NCBI GenBank assembly: GCA_947632315.1
Contig: CANROV010000038.1
Span: 1-14,082 of the forward strand
DNA: 14,082 nucleotides
Source of the DNA: Candidatus Gastranaerophilales bacterium
GTDB taxonomy: Bacteria > Cyanobacteriota > Vampirovibrionia > Gastranaerophilales > Gastranaerophilaceae
Reading direction: 5' to 3'
Shown: piece after piece, positions 12,229 through 14,082 of the stretch
How the letters are laid out: each line of letters opens with the position of its first letter
Position numbering within the stretch: the stretch's first letter is position 1
Notes under the pieces: model-generated
What the model saw: only the letters and a program-made list of their open reading frames with translations
Told to the model about the DNA's origin: nothing
The model's database searches: none
Made by a program: the position numbers and the translations under genes

Positions 12229-14082
12229 ATGAATATATCAAAAATATCATTCACTGCAGGGAAACGTGTAGCTAAAGATAAAAATAATACAAATAATAAA
12301 TTAAAAAGAGGCGCAGCATTAGCTGCTGCCATGGTGGTTGTTCCAGCCGGTTTAAAAGGCTGTGAAAGTGCAAATAACGTAAATCAAAACCAAAATCAAA
12401 ATACGGATTCATCATTACCAAATAATTATTATACGGACATGGTTCCATCAACCGATAAAACTGATAAACCGGGTTCTATATTAAATCAGGCAGGGCAGGT
12501 GGCAGCTGACTCCGATAAAATAATTCCTGTCAATATAAATATGGTAAATGTTCCTGTTACTGAATTTTATTTGACAACAAATAAAGGTCAGGTAATTTTA
12601 ACTCCTAACAATAACCTTCCAAAAAATAAGCAGGGTACTATAATTTTAACAATTACTCCTGATAAATCAGATAAAAATACAGAAGGAAACACACTTGAAG
12701 AAATAGTTTCAAAAGTGTATTCCGATTCTTTATCCAAATATAAAGACAAAGAAGAACAAACAGCTATAAAAAATAAAATTATTGATGAAATCATTCAAGC
12801 AAATCCTTCTTTGTCAGAATATATTAAATCTGAATTAGGTGAAAATGCCGTAAGTTATGAAAAAATAGCAGGTCTTAATTTATATACTGGTAAATCAAGT
12901 AAAGATGAAACTTTAGATACTCGATTATTAACCATGCCAACAAAAGTTGTATATCAAGTACAAGGAAGCGAGCCTGCAAGCTACAGCAATAAGTTATCAT
13001 CTTCTTTATATTCACCTCAAAGCTCAATCGCAAGCGTTGTAAAAGATGGTGCATTATTAGACGGTGAATATTCATCTTTAAAAGAATTAATTTATGCTAA
13101 TTATGGTAAAGATATTTCAAATGAAGCATACAGAGATATATTATATGCTGTTGTAAATGCTCCTGAGAATGCTTCTGAATTTGAATATGTACTTGATAAA
13201 ATGAATTTTAATGACATAGTTTCAACGGCAAATATTAATGATTTGAATAGAACGTTGGATGAAAATACTGATGATACAATGCTTGGTCTTTTCCTTCCAA
13301 ACGTTACCACTTTAAGAAATGTTGCAAGTAATGCAGATGTTAAAACGGCTAAAAAAGGTGAAATAATTTATCAAATTTCTCCTGCTGCTTTAGATAAAGG
13401 TCAAAATGACAGAATAATTTTAATTTCAAGTAAAGACTCCAAAACTTCATTAATGAAATCAGGCGATGTTTATACAGTAAAAGATATATTACAATTTTAT
13501 TCTTCTCCTGATGGTAAAGGTCGTTTTGCAGAAGTAGCAGATGGTAAGCTTGTTATTAATAAAGATATAAATTATGAAGAAGCTTTTATTCCTCAAATAT
13601 TACAACAAGTAGCTTATGCTAACTTGAATATTTTTGCCGCAGAATATGAAGACCAAAAGGGTGTTCATTCGTACGGCGTTTTTGATGTTGAACCCGGTTA
13701 TGATACTAAAGGTAAAACTTTAGATGAAATTTTAACTCATTCAACTATCAATATGGACAGATTACTAAATTATAGTTTTGTTGATGAGGATGGTAATTCT
13801 AAATTTGAACAAGGTGTTAAGCTTCATTTACCTCAGTTTAATTATAGAATTAATTCTTGTTCTGCTTTAAATATACCAGTTTCAAGTGATCGTGTAAAAC
13901 CGGATAATCCGACAGAACCAACAGATCCGACAGAACCAACAGAACCGACAGGACCAACTGGACCAACAGGACCAACGGGACCAACGGGACCAACGGGACC
14001 GACAGGACCGACAGGACCGACAGAACCAACAGATCCGACAGAACCAACAGAACCGACAGGACCAACTGGACCAACAGGACCA
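12229..14082 (+). CDS. Predicted lipoprotein with (G/E/D)-P-T tripeptide repeat stalk (3' end cut by window)
   Basis: Not recognised as a named family; probably exported and anchored at the cell envelope. The frame is open from the ATG at 12229, with AAAGGAG 9 nt upstream, to the window edge (618 codons). The N-terminus has a long basic region, then the hydrophobic run AALAAAMVVVPAGLKGC. This ends in a lipobox-like L-K-G-C with Cys45 as the candidate lipidated residue; the Lys at -2 is atypical. A Gln/Asn/Ser-rich linker follows (about 46-65). Residues 66 to about 560 are a mixed, probably globular region without a family I can name. From about residue 561 the sequence becomes strict triplets of Gly-, Glu- or Asp-Pro-Thr to the edge. 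Such stretches occur in collagen-like and Pro/Thr-rich surface stalks. The rest of the protein and any anchor are unseen. Confidence 0.82.
   Translation, partial: MNISKISFTAGKRVAKDKNNTNNKLKRGAALAAAMVVVPAGLKGCESANNVNQNQNQNTDSSLPNNYYTDMVPSTDKTDKPGSILNQAGQVAADSDKIIPVNINMVNVPVTEFYLTTNKGQVILTPNNNLPKNKQGTIILTITPDKSDKNTEGNTLEEIVSKVYSDSLSKYKDKEEQTAIKNKIIDEIIQANPSLSEYIKSELGENAVSYEKIAGLNLYTGKSSKDETLDTRLLTMPTKVVYQVQGSEPASYSNKLSSSLYSPQSSIASVVKDGALLDGEYSSLKELIYANYGKDISNEAYRDILYAVVNAPENASEFEYVLDKMNFNDIVSTANINDLNRTLDENTDDTMLGLFLPNVTTLRNVASNADVKTAKKGEIIYQISPAALDKGQNDRIILISSKDSKTSLMKSGDVYTVKDILQFYSSPDGKGRFAEVADGKLVINKDINYEEAFIPQILQQVAYANLNIFAAEYEDQKGVHSYGVFDVEPGYDTKGKTLDEILTHSTINMDRLLNYSFVDEDGNSKFEQGVKLHLPQFNYRINSCSALNIPVSSDRVKPDNPTEPTDPTEPTEPTGPTGPTGPTGPTGPTGPTGPTGPTEPTDPTEPTEPTGPTGPTGP
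13909..14082 (+). repeat. In-frame tandem repeat encoding (G/E/D)PT triplets, 108-nt period
   Basis: The segment 13909-13974 (66 nt) recurs exactly at 14017-14082, an offset of 108 nt or 36 codons. Each period encodes four acidic triplets (EPT, DPT, EPT, EPT) followed by eight GPT triplets. Synonymous choices, such as the single ACT among ACA and ACG threonine codons, are identical in both copies, so the unit was copied recently. The array is much richer in GC than its surroundings and probably continues past the window. Confidence 0.95.

Noticed and set aside
13850..14074. A minus-strand frame coding repeated leucine/valine/serine
   Set aside because: It is the reverse complement of the xPT repeat of the lipoprotein; the periodicity comes from that gene.
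13909..14082. Possible CRISPR array because of a 66-nt exact repeat
   Set aside because: The repeats are in frame, built of 9-nt subunits, and lack unique spacers between copies; no cas genes occur nearby.

Overview
The window is AT-rich and reads like the chromosome of a low-GC anaerobic bacterium that uses the standard bacterial code; both TAA and TGA act as stops. The source cannot be fixed from 14 kb. The polyprenyl synthase most resembles cyanobacterial-type enzymes, it is followed by a divergent-PAP2 (DUF212) gene, and the base composition is very AT-rich. My best guess from this is a non-photosynthetic cyanobacterial relative (Gastranaerophilales/Melainabacteria), with a Clostridia-like Firmicute as the alternative. 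This placement is inference.

Left part, all on the minus strand: the 3'-truncated plsX (phospholipid synthesis) lies directly downstream of rpmF (ribosomal protein L32), a classic pairing. A bidirectional-looking intrinsic terminator at 1193-1225 separates them from a two-gene operon of small unrecognised proteins (one basic, one coiled coil). Next come a uridine-kinase-like P-loop kinase, a patatin-like lipid acyl hydrolase, and pnp (polynucleotide phosphorylase). Clear hairpin terminators follow the kinase and pnp.

Right part: pnp is divergent from a plus-strand cluster that starts at 6526. The cluster runs rsgA (ribosome-assembly GTPase), a polyprenyl diphosphate synthase, a divergent-PAP2 membrane protein, and a soluble PAS/GAF-like sensor histidine kinase. 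Spacing is 1 nt, a 7-nt overlap, and 3 nt, so this looks like one operon. hisS (histidyl-tRNA synthetase) follows and probably has its own promoter. The pnp and rsgA promoters appear to overlap face to face, and the rsgA mRNA is predicted to be leaderless.

Right end: a small unknown minus-strand gene converges on hisS. Divergent from it is a large predicted lipoprotein that runs off the window. Its visible C-terminal part becomes a strict (G/E/D)-P-T tripeptide array with a 108-nt higher-order period, resembling collagen-like and Pro/Thr-rich surface stalks.

Most of the window is housekeeping (translation, RNA decay, lipid and isoprenoid synthesis). I see no phage, transposon, CRISPR or defence island. 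The least understood parts are the two-gene operon at 1242-1880, the repeat lipoprotein, and the isoprenoid/PAP2/histidine-kinase operon. Several gene starts are non-ATG or differ from the longest open frame, and these are noted per gene.
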